Below, one piece after another: positions 1 to 12,026 of a DNA stretch of 64,000 nucleotides. The position numbers and the translations under genes are program-made. How positions within the stretch are numbered: the stretch's first letter is position 1; every line of letters begins with the position of its first letter. The DNA comes from Welwitschia mirabilis (lineage: Eukaryota > Gnetophyta > Gnetopsida > Welwitschiales). Below the pieces are notes generated by a model that had not been told where the DNA came from, did not search any database, and saw only the letters and a list, made by a program, of their open reading frames with translations. The stretch is taken from contig JBOZIK010000001.1 in assembly GCA_051453625.1 (NCBI GenBank), positions 258,782,969-258,846,968 of the forward strand, in the 5' to 3' direction.

Positions 1-173
1 AACCAAGAGGGTCTATGGTTAAGTAATAATTGTGTTTTCTAATTATTTTAAATCTTATAATGTGTTAATAGAGTCTACATAGGATTTGATCCTAGGTTCC
101 GTTGTACATGTTAGTTATTAAATTAAAAAAAAATATTATAGTTAATTAGGGTAATTAAAGTTAGGATGTTATA
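1..173 (+). mobile_element. 3' part of an LTR (same family as 36718-37389)
   Basis: The first 173 bases align almost base for base with 37217-37389, the right end of the LTR at 36718-37389. Both read from AACCAAGAGGGTCTATGG to a terminus GGTGTTACA, here GATGTTATA with one transition. The left part lies outside the window. The next bases (from 174) are integrase sequence of gypsy1 read on the opposite strand, so this LTR inserted into gypsy1. Whether it is solo or the end of a full element cannot be seen here. Confidence 0.8.
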
Positions 174-174
174 C

Positions 175-650
175 AACAACCACTAAAATATGGTTTTTAT
201 CAATAGAAAGTGGTTTAATAGGGCCTATAAAATTAATTGCTCAATAATCAAAATTTTTACATTCAAAAAGGTTTAAGTAGCATCTCTTAAGAACAATTAA
301 GGCTACCATAATGTTGACAAGCATCACACTTTCTAGTAAGATTAAAAAAATCCTAAAAACAGCTTATCCAATAAAAACTAGAGTAAAGGATTTTTGTGGA
401 TAATTTTTATCATTAGAATGACATCCATAAAAATTACCTTACCAAAGATGAAAGATTTTTTATTTTTTCCATTCAAGAACACATTTTTCCATGATTCCGT
501 CCTTGCACCTATAATAAAGATGTGGTTCTATCCATTCATGATTACCTATTCTATGAAGAATGGATTTTCCTTAACTATAAGCCTAATAATGTGGTAATTT
601 TTATAGTAACATGATAATTAACAATGTCAACATACTAAGGAGAAAAATGA
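175..650 (-). pseudogene. gypsy1 integrase, N-terminal zinc-binding region (broken)
   Basis: On the minus strand near 330-240 a short peptide reads KCDACQHYGSLN, followed by a degraded EMPLKPF-like stretch. This is the CxxC half of the HHCC zinc-binding domain of Ty3/gypsy integrases, followed by the usual linker into the catalytic core. Upstream (380-480) comes a degraded GGHF...H region that would carry the two histidines. The catalytic core (DDE) should lie to the left and is lost at the junction with the LTR at 1-173. Frames are broken by several stops. A 67-codon plus-strand frame at 394-597 is antisense to this and I do not regard it as a gene. Confidence 0.7.
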
Positions 651-734
651 TAAGAAAATATGACATAAATTTGTTCATCTAGAAAATAATCATTAATTAT
701 AAGATTATTCAGAAAAGAAGAAAGATGTGATAAA

Positions 735-1044
735 TGATCCACTATAACATTATGCTTCCCTACTATATCAATAATGGTCAAATTAAATTCTTACATGAGA
801 AGGATTCATTTAATAAGTCTAGTAGTAGAATATTTCTTAGTTATGATGTATCTAATTGTTTCATGCTTAATATAAACATTCATATAAAAGAGTAAAAGAT
901 AATATCTAAGAATATCAAAAAAAAAATAATATTGCTAACATTTCTATTATAGTAGTAGTGTAAATTATTTGAGCTTTATACAAAGTTTTACTAAACTTAA
1001 AATAATTTTCATATTTTTGTTTAATCACCCCATCCATAACAATG
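735..1044 (-). pseudogene. gypsy1 RNase H domain, C-terminal part (broken)
   Basis: Minus-strand peptides match the RNase H region of gypsy polyproteins in order. SKTLYKAQIIYTTT (about 1000-945) corresponds to the SKTLNEAQ.NYTTTEKE motif. It is followed by a region like FDKFRSYLLG.KV, then RLIKWILLM and a remnant of FNLTIIDI.GK.NVVADHLS at about 800-735. The N-terminal end is cut by the LINE at 1045. The companion RT lies beyond the LINE at 4239-5130, so RT and RNase H were contiguous before that insertion. Stops and small frame changes make it non-functional. Confidence 0.8.
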
Positions 1045-4000
1045 TTTTTTTTTTTGAATGAAAGTTTAGAAAGCATTTCATTACCTAAACATGTGAAGTG
1101 ATAAATCAGAAAGCAGAAAAAAAACTCATTGGTTTCATGGCCCATAGATACTAATAATTCTGTTCTCTTTGCCTTATCACTCATGAGGAAATAACATTGG
1201 AAGCTAGGAAGACAGGACACCCAGGAGAAATTACACTAGAACTTGGATAGGTGGTGAAGTGTTGGCTTCTCAATTTAGGCCTAGAAGTTATGCCTTAGCA
1301 GTGGCTTTCTAGACTAATGCTCAAGAGACAGTAAATCAATCTATTACTGAGATTTTGCAAAAGCATTAAATACCAAATGGACTATAAGTCTCCTATTAAG
1401 ACTAGGAAGGGTTGAAAACCTAAGAGCAGGATCTAGAGAACTGAAGTTACAAATTTAGCCTTCTCTTCAAGACATGATTACTTGATTTGTGAGTTGTTAG
1501 GAGACTCTTAATAGTCTTGTAATTTTCGATCTTTATCTTAGAGTGACTAAGCTTGCTAGACAAGGCTTACTATGAGCATTCTAGATTTTCTTAAGCCTCT
1601 AGGGAGACCTGAAGAGCTTTGCTTGAAGTAGTATCATAGATAATTGAGAGGAGCTCAAAGGATAATCAGGTAAGATGGGATGCCCAGATATAACTTTATG
1701 GAGAAATCTATTTAGTAAGCTGAGGCTGGAAATTATGATATGAATTAGGTGGGTATTATTTTTAGGAGAAATTATATTTTTGATAACTACTAAAGAAGAC
1801 ACTGACATTGGTTTTGGATCTACTCCCATAGGAGATATCTAGCTGATTTCTCTATCCTATAGACTTGGGTTAATGCCCATTTATAGATTTCATTCTCTAT
1901 TCTTCTTGGTATTTTTAGGTGATGAATGGAGTTTAGACTAGTTAGTAAATGAAACTTGATTTTCTTGAGGATATTAAAAACATCTAATCTTTGATTTTTA
2001 AAAATTACTCCATTTCTTCCTTGCCAAATGTAGTATATGTAGGCTATGAAAATAAATTTGGGGATGCTATGCCAAGAAGAATTTGATCTGAATATGGTTT
2101 TGAACTATTCTAAAGTTCCTTCCCATGAGGATACTATTAGTTGAAGATGGGCTAGGCCTATTGCTATCTTGAATAGAAAGGCACTAATAGGGCATTGAAA
2201 TAGTAGATGATCTCTTGTCTTTGCTGTCCTCTGACATAAAGTGTAGGAAATATCTGTCTGCATACCAATCTTAATCATTCTATATTTTGTAAATAATCTA
2301 TTTTGGTAGGCTAATCAGGTGATGAAAGAAAACTTAGGAACTAAGAATCAATTCTAGATTATAGAATACCATTCTACCCTCAACTAGATTCTGGCAAGAT
2401 GGTAGTAAGTCACTTGGGTTAAGAAGGGAAATTCCTCTACTTTCTAGCTAACTGAAGATATTAAAATTTAAATACATCTTGATGCTAAGGGTTTAAGTTT
2501 GAAAGTTTTCTTTAAGATCCATGAGGTGGATGATCCCTTTAAAATTTTCAAAAATTCATGCTTTTGAAATAATATTCATTACACCATTTAATCCACAGAG
2601 AGTTTTTTTTCTAGTGGTAGGTCCTATAGTTGGGATAAAATTAAAACTTTGTTCATTAGAAAGGGATCTAAAAAGCCCAGTCCATTTTATTTTTTTGGTT
2701 TTAATAGCTGCTACTAGATAACCAGAGCCTTTTTTGATGGAGTTGATTTACTTATCCACAAGAAATTCCTACAAATAGAATTGATTTCATGGAAAATTTT
2801 ATTTGGTAAGATACATACTCTACAATAATAAGAGGAGAGGTTCTAAAGAATTGCTTTGATTAGTACTATTCTTCCTATAAAAGATAATAGTTTAGCTATC
2901 CACAATCTGATTTTCTCCATTATCCTAATAATAATAAGGAGGCAATCCATAATAGATAATTTCCTAGAGTTTAGAGAAATCCCCAGATATTTGATGGGAT
3001 GGGTCCTTTAGTAAAACCCATCTGAAGAAGGAGTTCTTCTTTTTTAATTTGCTGGATACCTCCAAAGAAAGATTGGCTTTTTAGCCCATTTTTCTGTAGT
3101 TGTGAGACTTGTGTGAAGTGCATAAGTAATGAATTTAATAATTGGATAGAGCTAATGTCTCATCTACTAAATAAGAAATGATCATCCACCTAGCACAGAT
3201 GAGTGATATTTAGCCTATTGCATTTTGAATGAAAGTGGAATTAAGGATCTTGAGCCATAAGCTTAAGGCATCTTGAAAAATATTTCAAGAGTAAGGAAAA
3301 GAGGTAACAGGATAGGGGGTCACCTTGCCTTAAGCCTCTTTTTACCATGAAGAAACCTGCTAGCCCTCTGTTGAAAAGGATTAAGAAATATGAGATGGTT
3401 ACACAAGTCTTAATCTAATGAATCAACTTGAATTGGAAACCCAAGATATCTAAAGACTCAAATAAGAAAGACTAAGAGATTAAGTCATATGCCTTTTTTA
3501 GATTCACTTTTAGAGCACATCGTGAGTTGATTTTTTTCCTTCCATAGACTTAAACTAGATCTTGGACTATAAGGATGTTGTGGTTAATGTTTCTATGAGG
3601 TATAAATTTGTCTTGATTATTCACCATGATATCTAGAAGAATAGATTTTAGTCTTTTGGCTAGAGTGATTGAAATTGATTTGTAAATAACATTACAGTAA
3701 GCTATGTGTCTAAAGTCTAAGGCACTCAATGGGTTACTGATTTTGGAGATCAAAATGATAGTAGTGGAATTTATACTTATTAGCATTTTGCCATTGCTAA
3801 AAAATGCTTTTACTATTAAATAGACATCTTGACCTACAATATTCCAAGGTGATTTAAAAAATTTCACTGTAGAACCATCCAGAACTAGGGATTTGTCATT
3901 TGCTATAAAAAATATAGCATCTTTAATATCTCCTAGGTGATTGATTTACGTAAGTCCATGCATTACTAATTTGAAATTAAGGGGCCTGCTGTTACAATGA

Positions 4001-4238
4001 ATGAATCTGGCTAAAAATTAAAAGCCTCTTTGCTAAGCTGGCCTTAAAAATATTCAATAATGTTTTGCTTTATATCTTGATGGTTTACTAAGCAGTTCCC
4101 ATTAACATCATAGAGGGCCCTAATAGTGGATGCATGATGTTTTTGCTTGATGTAAGCATGGAAGTAGGTAGTATTAAGATCTCCCTTCCTCGCCTATTTA
4201 ATTTTAGCTCTTTGCTTGTTTATTCCGATCATCTCCTT
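1045..4238 (-). mobile_element. LINE (non-LTR retrotransposon), 5'-truncated, minus strand, inside gypsy1
   Basis: An 11-T run at 1045-1055 is the poly(A) tail on the minus strand. Reading leftward from 4238, the frames give an RNTKFFH-like block (ARKGDLNTTYFHAYIKQ near 4200-4150), then the LINE RT domain. The RT has a finger region FFKSPWNIVGQDVY at about 3860, a KISNPLSALDFRHIAYCNVIYK block at about 3740, and GLRQGDPLS at about 3340-3313. At 3189-3181 is VDD, the remnant of the (Y/F)ADD catalytic motif. No endonuclease domain is present, so the copy is 5' truncated. It interrupts gypsy1 between RT and RNase H, and about 20 codons of gypsy sequence appear lost at the junction. No clear target-site duplication was seen. 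Confidence 0.88.
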
Positions 4239-5130
4239 TTATAATAGGTGAAAAAGATATTTTATCTTTAACTGTATCAAAAGTAAGCTTACAAGATTTA
4301 TTCTAATTAAATTTAACTTCTTTTTCAAATAACAAGTGAAGGGTTTTATAAATTTTAGAATAATCGTAAATGAAATGACAATAGAAACCACAATAATAAA
4401 GGAAAGATCGAACTTATTTTACATTGGTTAGAGGAGTTAGATTTTTAATGATATTAACTTTTCTATGATCCATCCTAATTTCTTTATTAGAAATATGGTA
4501 AACTAATGTAATTCCATTATCAACTAAAAAGAAATTATTAATACATCTATTAAGGACTTTCTTTGTCCTTTCTAAGATTTGTTTAAATTTTTCACCATAG
4601 ATTGAGAAGTTATTCATAAATATTTTAATTGAATCCTCTAACATATTAGAAACAATACCCATCATTTCATGTTGAAAAGTACCAGAATCATTGCAAATAC
4701 CAAAAATCATGCATTTAAAGGGAAAAGTTTCAAGCAGTAAAGAAAGAATAATTTTAGCTTGATTCTCAATAGTAATACAAACCTAATTGTAAACACTATA
4801 CCCATCAAAAATGTAATAAAAATCATGTCCTTAAATTTTAAAAATTTGATTAAGAAAATATAAAGGACAATAATATTTTTAGATCAATTAATTTAATTTT
4901 ATAGTATTAATACACATTCTTCACTTCCCACATTTTTTAGGCACTACCGTCAAAGGGATAATTCACTCATTATTAGCTATGGCATAACTAATTTTAGCAT
5001 CTATTAATTTAATGATTTCATTTTTTGCAACATGTTTAAGGGCTAATTTTAGTCTACATTAGAATTTTCTAATAAGTTTTACATTATCCTCAACATAGAT
5101 TTTATGTTGAATAATGGAGGTAGGAATGGC
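4239..5130 (-). pseudogene. gypsy1 reverse transcriptase domain (broken)
   Basis: The longest piece is a 98-codon minus-strand frame (4710-4414) with MIFGICNDSGTFQHEMM, the MPFGLCNAPATFQR.MM motif. The catalytic box sits at 4617-4609. The usual DD now reads NN (SIKIFMNNFSIYG), as expected from G-to-A change on this strand. Upstream pieces give EWIIPLTVVPKK (about 4980-4940) and IQHKIYVEDNVK with LIDAKISYA (5100-5000), the start of RT in Athila/Tat-type elements. Downstream, SFLCYCGFYCHFI matches the conserved SFLGHAGFYRRFI block after the catalytic box. The domain then meets the LINE junction near 4238. Confidence 0.88.
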
Positions 5131-5639
5131 TATTAAATCTTTGTGATACCAAGTAAACACATTAACCTTAGATTTTAAAAGTGAGATTAAAATTGATTAT
5201 TATTAAGGGAAAATATTCTGATTTATTATTAAAGGTTTGTTTTGATCATAACACTGGAAGATATATTTTAATTCACTATGTAAAGGTTTTATATTTAAAT
5301 TTAGATTTTTATTTTCTATTAGATTTTTACCAAAATTAATTACTATCTCAAACTATTATCCAGACAACTAGAGTAGATGACCTCCTTAAAAATAAGAAAT
5401 TTACTTTTATTTAGAGTTTAAAATTCTGAACAGTCTATTATTTTAGCTTTTCTACTATTTTAATTGAAATAATTAGTTCCTAAGTACTTATAGTTAAGTT
5501 GATTATCATCAAGAGCTTTCAAGTTTTTTACATTAAGTAGATCATCAATTAAGCTAGGCTCATAAAGCATTAATCACCTTTCTTCAAGTGGGTGATGCTA
5601 TAAAACTAGACTTGGATTAATTTCTCCTTTAATATTCAA

Positions 5640-6035
5640 CTCATTAGCTAAATTTTTTTAGTGGCATCAAATACTCTAATGGTAAACTTCTTATTTTCTA
5701 GGTGGCATTCCATCATTCCAATTCTAGTATTGATAATACAATGGACTGTTGCATAGAAATCTCTACATAAAAGTAGTAGATAATCTTCATTGTGCTTAAC
5801 TTTAATTATAACCACATCTATTGGATAGAATACTTTTTTAATTTGAATCACCAAATCTTTAATTATTGCTAAAGGTTTTATCACTAATGTATTTGCTATT
5901 CTAAGATAATCCTTATATGCTCAATTCTATCTTCCAAACTAAGTCCTTGACAAATTTGTAGAGGTATAATGTTAACACTCACTTTGATACTGATTAAGGC
6001 TTTTTTACTTTCTTATTTCCTTCGAAAGTGACAAT
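5640..6035 (-). pseudogene. gypsy1 aspartic protease domain (broken)
   Basis: A 78-codon minus-strand frame at 5884-5648 contains AIIKDLVIQIKKVFYPIDVV followed by LLLLCRDFYATVHCIINTR. These correspond to the VEDVLV.I.KF.FPVDFVV and ILGRPFLATARALIDV blocks of gypsy proteases. Upstream on the same strand (about 6025-5960), KALISIKVSVNIIPLQIC matches the catalytic segment ALCDLGASINLMP. The catalytic Asp (DLGAS) is now part of SIKVS, so the active site is lost. It lies between gag and RT in the expected order. Confidence 0.8.
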
Positions 6036-7880
6036 AATTATTTTTTCTTATGGATCCTTAAATTTTGAACATTTTTGTAAAACTAAGTTGGTTACAGATT
6101 GGGAAAGGAAGACTTTACTAGGTATAATTCATTTTTATTTCCTTCTAATTAGATCATTGTATAACTTAGAATATTTAGGATTCTCTTGTAAAAGTTTTCA
6201 AAATGGTAAATTTATACTCATGTTTTGCATTAAGGATTTAAGATTTTCATCAAAGGTAGAATTGGTATTTAATCTATCAAGCCAAGGAATATTAGGTTTC
6301 TTACCTTTATCTCGAGAAGAATTTTTTTATCATCATTTAAAAGAGAGGGGAAAGTATGATTTTATAATATTTTAATATTCTCTTTTTCTTCATCATTCTT
6401 ATCATTTTGGGATGTTGGAGCCTCTTGGGTAGGAGGTGTTGTATTATTTCTACTTCTTGTTGCAAAGTTATAATCTTCTTTTTTTTTTTTTTTAATAAGG
6501 GTTAGGTAAAGCTCGTGTTGCAAGTGATCATTGTAGTTTTTGATTAGCAAGCATAGTTTGTTAAAGAACATTAATAAGAGTTTTAATGTTTGAATTTATT
6601 TTCTATTTATATTTTCTTAAATCATCAATGGAAATTCTAAGTGAATCATTTTGATTTTAAGATTTTGATCTACTTGCTTAATAAGTTGAGTTACTTAATT
6701 GGAAGTTTGAGTTATTTGTTTGAAAATTAGCATTCTTAGATCTTATTCTAAATGGTTAAAGATTTGGATGATTCACTTAAAAGTTCTTAAATTTGTTTTC
6801 AAAGGATTAGAAGTTTGGTTGTACATTTATTTTAGGTTTAAATTGATTTTGATTTTAATTTTAATTTTATATTCTAAAGTTTTAAGACTGTTGATTAAAT
6901 GCATAAACCTCTTCATAATTTTTGTTCCTTATAAGTAGGCAATAAAGAAAGATCTTTTGTTACATGATAATTATCTTCACACAAATCACAAGTTGGAATA
7001 ACAATCAAACTCTTTTTAGTCAGCACCTTAGCATCTAAGATTATTTTGATGTATTGTCGAGTGTTGTATTGAAATCCTTGGTAACATCCATTAGTTCTTT
7101 CTCTATTTTCACTTTCTACTTTTCTTATTTAACTTCTTTAAGCTCTTTTTTTAATTTGGCCTACTATATTTTTTTCTTTAGGTATTAGTTTAGGTAACTT
7201 ATTTCTACTAGTTCTTCCAATACTTTTCATGCATTTTCTAATATGAGATTTATCAAGTTTTCTCCACATGTTATTTGGTTTGGCTATTAATTTCACTATA
7301 GAAATTATATACTAATTCTTCTTAAGTAAAATCGTATATAGGGTTAGAATGTAGGGAAATGAAAAATCATTCATAAGTGGAGGCATAGCTTATTGTTATA
7401 AATTCATTACTTCTTTCTTTCTTTTTCATATGGTTGTACCACTCATAAATCTTTTTATAAATGAATCTTAAAACTTAATTCCATGTTTTTAAACTTTTGT
7501 AAGAAATAGTTAGTAATCATAAATTATCTTTCATTTTAAAGTGATGGGAAAAATAGCCATGTAGATATAATCCTTAATTCATTTTTAACCATTTTCAAAA
7601 GTATGTACTAATTGTTCGATGTTAGCTATATGTTGGAGGGGATTTTTATCATGTTTTCTAGTAAAAATAGAATAAGCATTTAAATTTCTTAACTTGAAAT
7701 TATGACTAAGAGGTAGGTTAAAAGGGGTCTAGGTTCATTTTTATCAGTTTTAATAATTTCTTTAAGGATGACATTAATATTACAATTTATAGGGGTAGTA
7801 GTAAAGGTTCTAATAACAATAGAGGTATTAGCATAACAACCTATTTCTGTTTTTGTATTGTGTTCAACATTATAATAAAA
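6036..7880 (-). pseudogene. gypsy1 gag and gag-protease linker (broken)
   Basis: Minus-strand frames from 7720 to 7000 read like a plant gypsy gag, with the stretch NPLQHIANIEQLVHTFENG and then a WYN...-type region. From about 6360 to 6040 the frame gives LMQNMSINLPFWKLLQENPK and then LQKCSKFKDP.EKIIIVTFE. This matches the conserved segment just before the protease in Athila/Tat elements (…INIPF.EAL.QMPKYAKF…KLKDPGSFTIPC). A 69-codon piece at 6571-6362 is the linker rich in T, P and Q. The plus-strand frame at 6028-6375 is antisense to this region and is not treated as a gene. Many stops are present. Confidence 0.72.
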
Positions 7881-8520
7881 TGACTTTCTTATAAATTAAC
7901 TTTTGAATTTTTTTAAAAAAATAAGATTCTAAAATAATAAATTAAAAAAAATCTTCTTACTAAACTCTTGAAATATTTTATGTACATGAGGTATATGTTC
8001 CTAGTTTAAGTTTGAAGTTAATCAAATCTTCTTAGATGTTTTCTTTAATCAATATCTATTTTCTATGATATTTTGCCTTTTTAATAGAGGTTACCATATC
8101 TTAGCATTCTTATTTTTGTTTTTATACACATCATCTCTTTAGTCATTTGGGTAATATACCTAGATGATAAAACACATAAAAAACTTGAAAATAGAAAACA
8201 TAGAAAAATAAAATCATGAAATAACATAGAATGAAAACAAATATTCATCCATTAATTATCTAGATGATAGAGGGGATAATAATAAAATCCTAGTTCTTAA
8301 GAAAAATGAAAAAGCTAAGTCACATAGACTATTGTCATCACATGTCATATGAATGACAAGGTAGAAAATAGGGCATTTATTTCAAAATGCAAAATAGAAA
8401 ATACAAAAATAAAAACCTATGTTTATACCATAAGAATATAATACTACTACAAACAAGTACCTAAATTAAAATCCAAGCACTTATCTAAGCAATGACAACA
8501 CTCAAACTCTAAGCAGCTTT

Positions 8521-8537
8521 CCTTAGCAATAGCACTA
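8521..8537 (-). other. gypsy1 primer binding site (tRNA-Asp type)
   Basis: The minus strand reads TAGTGCTATTGCTAAGG. Compared with the Athila-type site TGGCGCCGTTGCCGGGG, every difference is a transition. The bases just outside (minus-strand ...CTACAACA ending at 8541) look like the CA end of the 5' LTR. This fixes the orientation and the right-hand limit of the gypsy1 interior. Confidence 0.65.
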
Positions 8538-8540
8538 AGA

Positions 8541-11338
8541 TGTTGTAGTGCATATTTGTGCAAATGTTATGTTCTTAAATAGATCCTATAAATTAGAAAT
8601 ATATATATATATTGCATAACACAATATACTAATATAGATAGGAGTAACTCAAATGTTGTAATCTCATTAAAGGTAGAAACAAAAAGAAAGGGAATTAACT
8701 TTACAAACAAAATATGTTATCCTCAAAGTAGAATGAAATAATAATATAAATTAATAATGCAAATAAACACATTATGCTGATGAAATGCAAGACCAAATGA
8801 AATGTAATTTCTATCTAATTTCCAAATAAACTTATCATGGATATCGATTCTATATAATCTAAATCAACTAAGAAAATTTGTCACTAGATCAAGACTAACT
8901 TATGCTATCAGGTACTTCAAATAGAATATGAAAATAATGCAAATCTAATCTAGGAAATGAAATGAAATGCATCTAAACTAATAATTTCAACTTTAATAAA
9001 TGTTACCCTCATGATCTATGTCATAAAAGAAGCTATCACAAAATAATACACCATAAGGAATATGCACAAGAATAAAAGATATGAAAAGAAAAATAGAGTT
9101 TTGATTAAAAGAGAACCAACATCTCTATTACAAAGCAGCAGCACCTCAATGAAGGATACATAGCTCAACACCAAGGAAGATGTCTCTTTGCAATAATAAT
9201 GGATGAATCTTTAGCCCTTTAATATCTTGTTATGATAACTTTTAGTAAAAATAAAGATAAAAATGAAGTCAATGATGGAGGAGGTATTTATTAAAAATAG
9301 ATTGTAAAATCTAAAAATACAAATAGATGCACTAACAACCGTAACAACTACATAAGAAGATATAAGTCACATGGCCAAAGTTTGGTGATGTTTGATGAAG
9401 TGTTTATTTTAAGAGTCATCCTTCTGATTGTCTAAACATCTCAAAAGATGATGCCACATCATAAGAGTTTCACATCAGTTGTCAAATTGATCCAGTAGGT
9501 ATCCTCTTTAGCTTAAGTATATTTGTTGTCTATATAGTCATTTGGATGATTAGGAAGATAATGAGCTTTTGTAAAGTATTTCTTATATCACATCTATCAC
9601 TTTGAGTTTAGGACTATTGCTTTAGATGTAAAGTATTATAAATTTCTTTAAATACTATCAAATGTAAATGAAGATTGCATGTTTCTATGACATTTACCTT
9701 AGCTCTTTATTATTTTGAAACTTAGCATAAACATACCTAATGTCCTATGAAACTACTCAAAATACCCTATCAAATGCATCCAATTTGATAGTATAACAAA
9801 GATCAACAAGTAGAATTCTTTTTGTAAGATCAAAATTCAAGCTTCTTCTATGTTCTCTATTTTTCTTATATATCAGACCTTGAAATTACAGAAAACGATG
9901 TTCAAACTCTAAATAATTACATTTGAAAAATTAAATCTCTTATGTTCCTTCAATTTAGCAATGCACTCTAGAATAAAATTTTAGAGGAAGTGTGTCATTA
10001 ATAAATGATTTTTTTGATTTATATACTCATTCATAAGCCTCTATAATGAAGAATTACAAACCATTGAAGACTAGCTTCATGAGTTAGAAATGAAAGATGC
10101 GATACACAATAATAATTATTTTGAGTGAAAATGAAGTTTGTTTTCTTGTGCCTTTAATTTCAAACTTCATAGTTCAAGTAAATGGTTCCATTTTAAAGTG
10201 ATTAGTTAGTAAAGAATTGAAGTTTATATAGCCAACTAAAACCGTTAACTATCATTGTATTATTAGTAATAGCTATCTTAAATGAAAATATCAATTTTTA
10301 AAAAAACAAAATAGCTACCTTAAGCAAATGCATGGATGGAATGATTTAAAATTATTTTCTTGTAATTCATTATAGGACATGAGAACATGTATATATGGAC
10401 AATGTCATTTGGCAAAAGTGGTAAGCCATAGATCATAAACGAGTAAGTACAAAAAAGGTTTAAGATTTTAAGTTATAAGTTGTAGGTTATGGGTAATAGT
10501 ATCTAAGGATGATATTGAAATGAAAAGCCATGAGCCACAACCCACAAAGTGGTAGGCCCATTATATATATCCTACTAATATTTAGTAATATTAAAAAAAA
10601 GCACAACCTCCTACAAGAAAAAGAGCTTCACATTAGTTTCATACTTAAAGTTCCATGAGATGCAAGGAAGTGATCTTAATATTTATTTAATTGAGATAAT
10701 AAAATATTACAACAAAATAGCTTAATAGTAGGTAGGTTGTAGCTATTAATAATAATAAACATATGAATAGTTATGAGTCATGAGCCATAAATCCCTCTTA
10801 ACTTTATAAAAAAAGCCATTAAATAAATGGATCAAATTAAAGGTAATGATCTTTGAAAGGTTGCATCTAAGAATTTCTTCAATAATCTTGAAGGTACATA
10901 GCCATGAGCTATAAGCCACAAAGAGGTAAATCTTATTTTAACATTATGAAATCATCATAGTACTCTTAGAAAGAAGGAAAGAGGTGAGCAATAGATAATG
11001 GGACTAATACACATATGGTTTTCTAAATTTCTAAAAAAAATTTACAAATTTTAAGAAAGAAAGAAAATAAGAGACAAAGTTAATACTTGCAAGATATGAC
11101 TTGAAAAAAAATATTTTTATGAAAAATGTTTTTAGACATAAAAAATAAATTAGCTAGTAATTATTCTATTATGAACTAAATTAATGCTATTAAGGGATCT
11201 TAAGGATATGTTTAAATGTAAGAATTATAAAGTAATACTAAATGTAGTAACAATGCTAATACAACTAGTTTTATAACCCTATAAGATCAAAAAACTAGAA
11301 TTAAAATTTTTTTACATCATATTTTAGTTTAGAAATTT
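8541..11338 (-). other. gypsy1 5' LTR and unassigned AT-rich DNA
   Basis: The 5' LTR of gypsy1 must begin at 8541 on the window scale and run rightward. Its outer end could not be fixed because no second LTR is available in the window. The stretch has no coding signal. It contains an (AT)n run near 8601-8615 and several imperfect copies of a phrase like GCCATGAGCCACAACCCACA (about 10425, 10530, 10775, 10895), which are short dispersed direct repeats. The segment ends at 11338, where the copia1 LTR begins. Confidence 0.45.
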
Positions 11339-11375
11339 TGTTAAGGACATAGAATTTATTATAATGGTGGCTAAG
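11339..11375 (+). mobile_element. copia1 5' LTR, left fragment
   Basis: It starts TGTTAAGGACATAGAA, which aligns with the start of the 3' LTR at 24892 (TGTTAATGACAAAATA). The LTR is cut after 37 bp, ending in CTAAG, by gypsy2, and resumes at 20264-20269. Confidence 0.75.
11371..11375. repeat. gypsy2 target-site duplication, left copy (CTAAG)
   Basis: CTAAG stands directly before the gypsy2 terminus TGTAACGTCC and again directly after the other terminus (20264-20268). A perfect 5-bp duplication is typical of Ty3/gypsy integration and fixes both ends of gypsy2. Confidence 0.9.
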
Positions 11376-12026
11376 TGTAACGTCCAAAAATCTACAATCT
11401 AAGATTTTAATTATAAATTTAACTCTAAATAGATATTCAAAAAACTTAATCACAAGCTATACATTTACATGAAAGATTCAAGAAAATAATGAATAGATGA
11501 CAATAGTATTATCTTCTATTGAATTCACATTTCACAATATACAAAGAAAAATAAATACTTTTATATTAAAGGAGACTAATAAACATTTTTAACCAATAAA
11601 AAGGAAATAAATACATTGAAAAATAATTTTGAGTATAATATCACACTTTATTAGGACATCCAAAGTCCTACAACTAAATGGAAGCATTAAGATGAAATCA
11701 TATTAATTCAACAACTTAATACTACAAAAGTTCTTTATATTATGGAAGCATGTAGATGACACCCAACATGTGATTAACTCCTCTTTATATCATCTTTTAC
11801 AATATTTCCTATACATGGACGCATGGAATGAGAACTATAGCCTTAATAATTCCTCATATAACCAGGATAAGGTTTATGTATGAAGTTTCTAAGAACAAGA
11901 TAGGATTCACATGAAAAATTAAAGATAATCCAGGAATGTCATGTCAAACAATCTAAGATATACATTTCAAAATGCATTTTAAGATGTGATTAAGGTTTCA
12001 TACAATTTACAATAATCTCACTGCAC

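Larger units (their letters stand above)
175..8540 (-). mobile_element. gypsy1: degraded Athila/Tat-like Ty3/gypsy retrotransposon, minus strand
   Basis: Reading right to left, the order is PBS (8537-8521), gag, protease, RT, RNase H and integrase, the usual Ty3/gypsy order. The primer site resembles the tRNA-Asp type used by Athila elements. The gag-protease linker and the RT N-terminal region also resemble that lineage. The element is broken by many in-frame stops, mostly at former Gln, Arg or Trp codons, and by a LINE at 1045-4238. The left end is overrun by the LTR at 1-173, so the 3' LTR is not visible. The 5' LTR should start at 8541. It is certainly non-functional. Confidence 0.8.

Noticed and set aside
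394-597. 67-codon plus-strand open frame
   Set aside because: It is antisense to the gypsy1 integrase zinc-binding region, which shows family motifs on the minus strand.
1599-1829. 76-codon minus-strand frame taken as a separate gene
   Set aside because: It lies inside the LINE on the same strand and belongs to, or overlaps, the LINE polyprotein.
6028-6375. 115-codon plus-strand open frame
   Set aside because: It is antisense to the gypsy1 gag-protease linker, where the minus strand matches the Athila/Tat pre-protease block.
10425-10920. Satellite array based on the GCCATGAGCCACAA phrase
   Set aside because: The copies are few, unevenly spaced and embedded in different contexts, so they are recorded only as dispersed short repeats.
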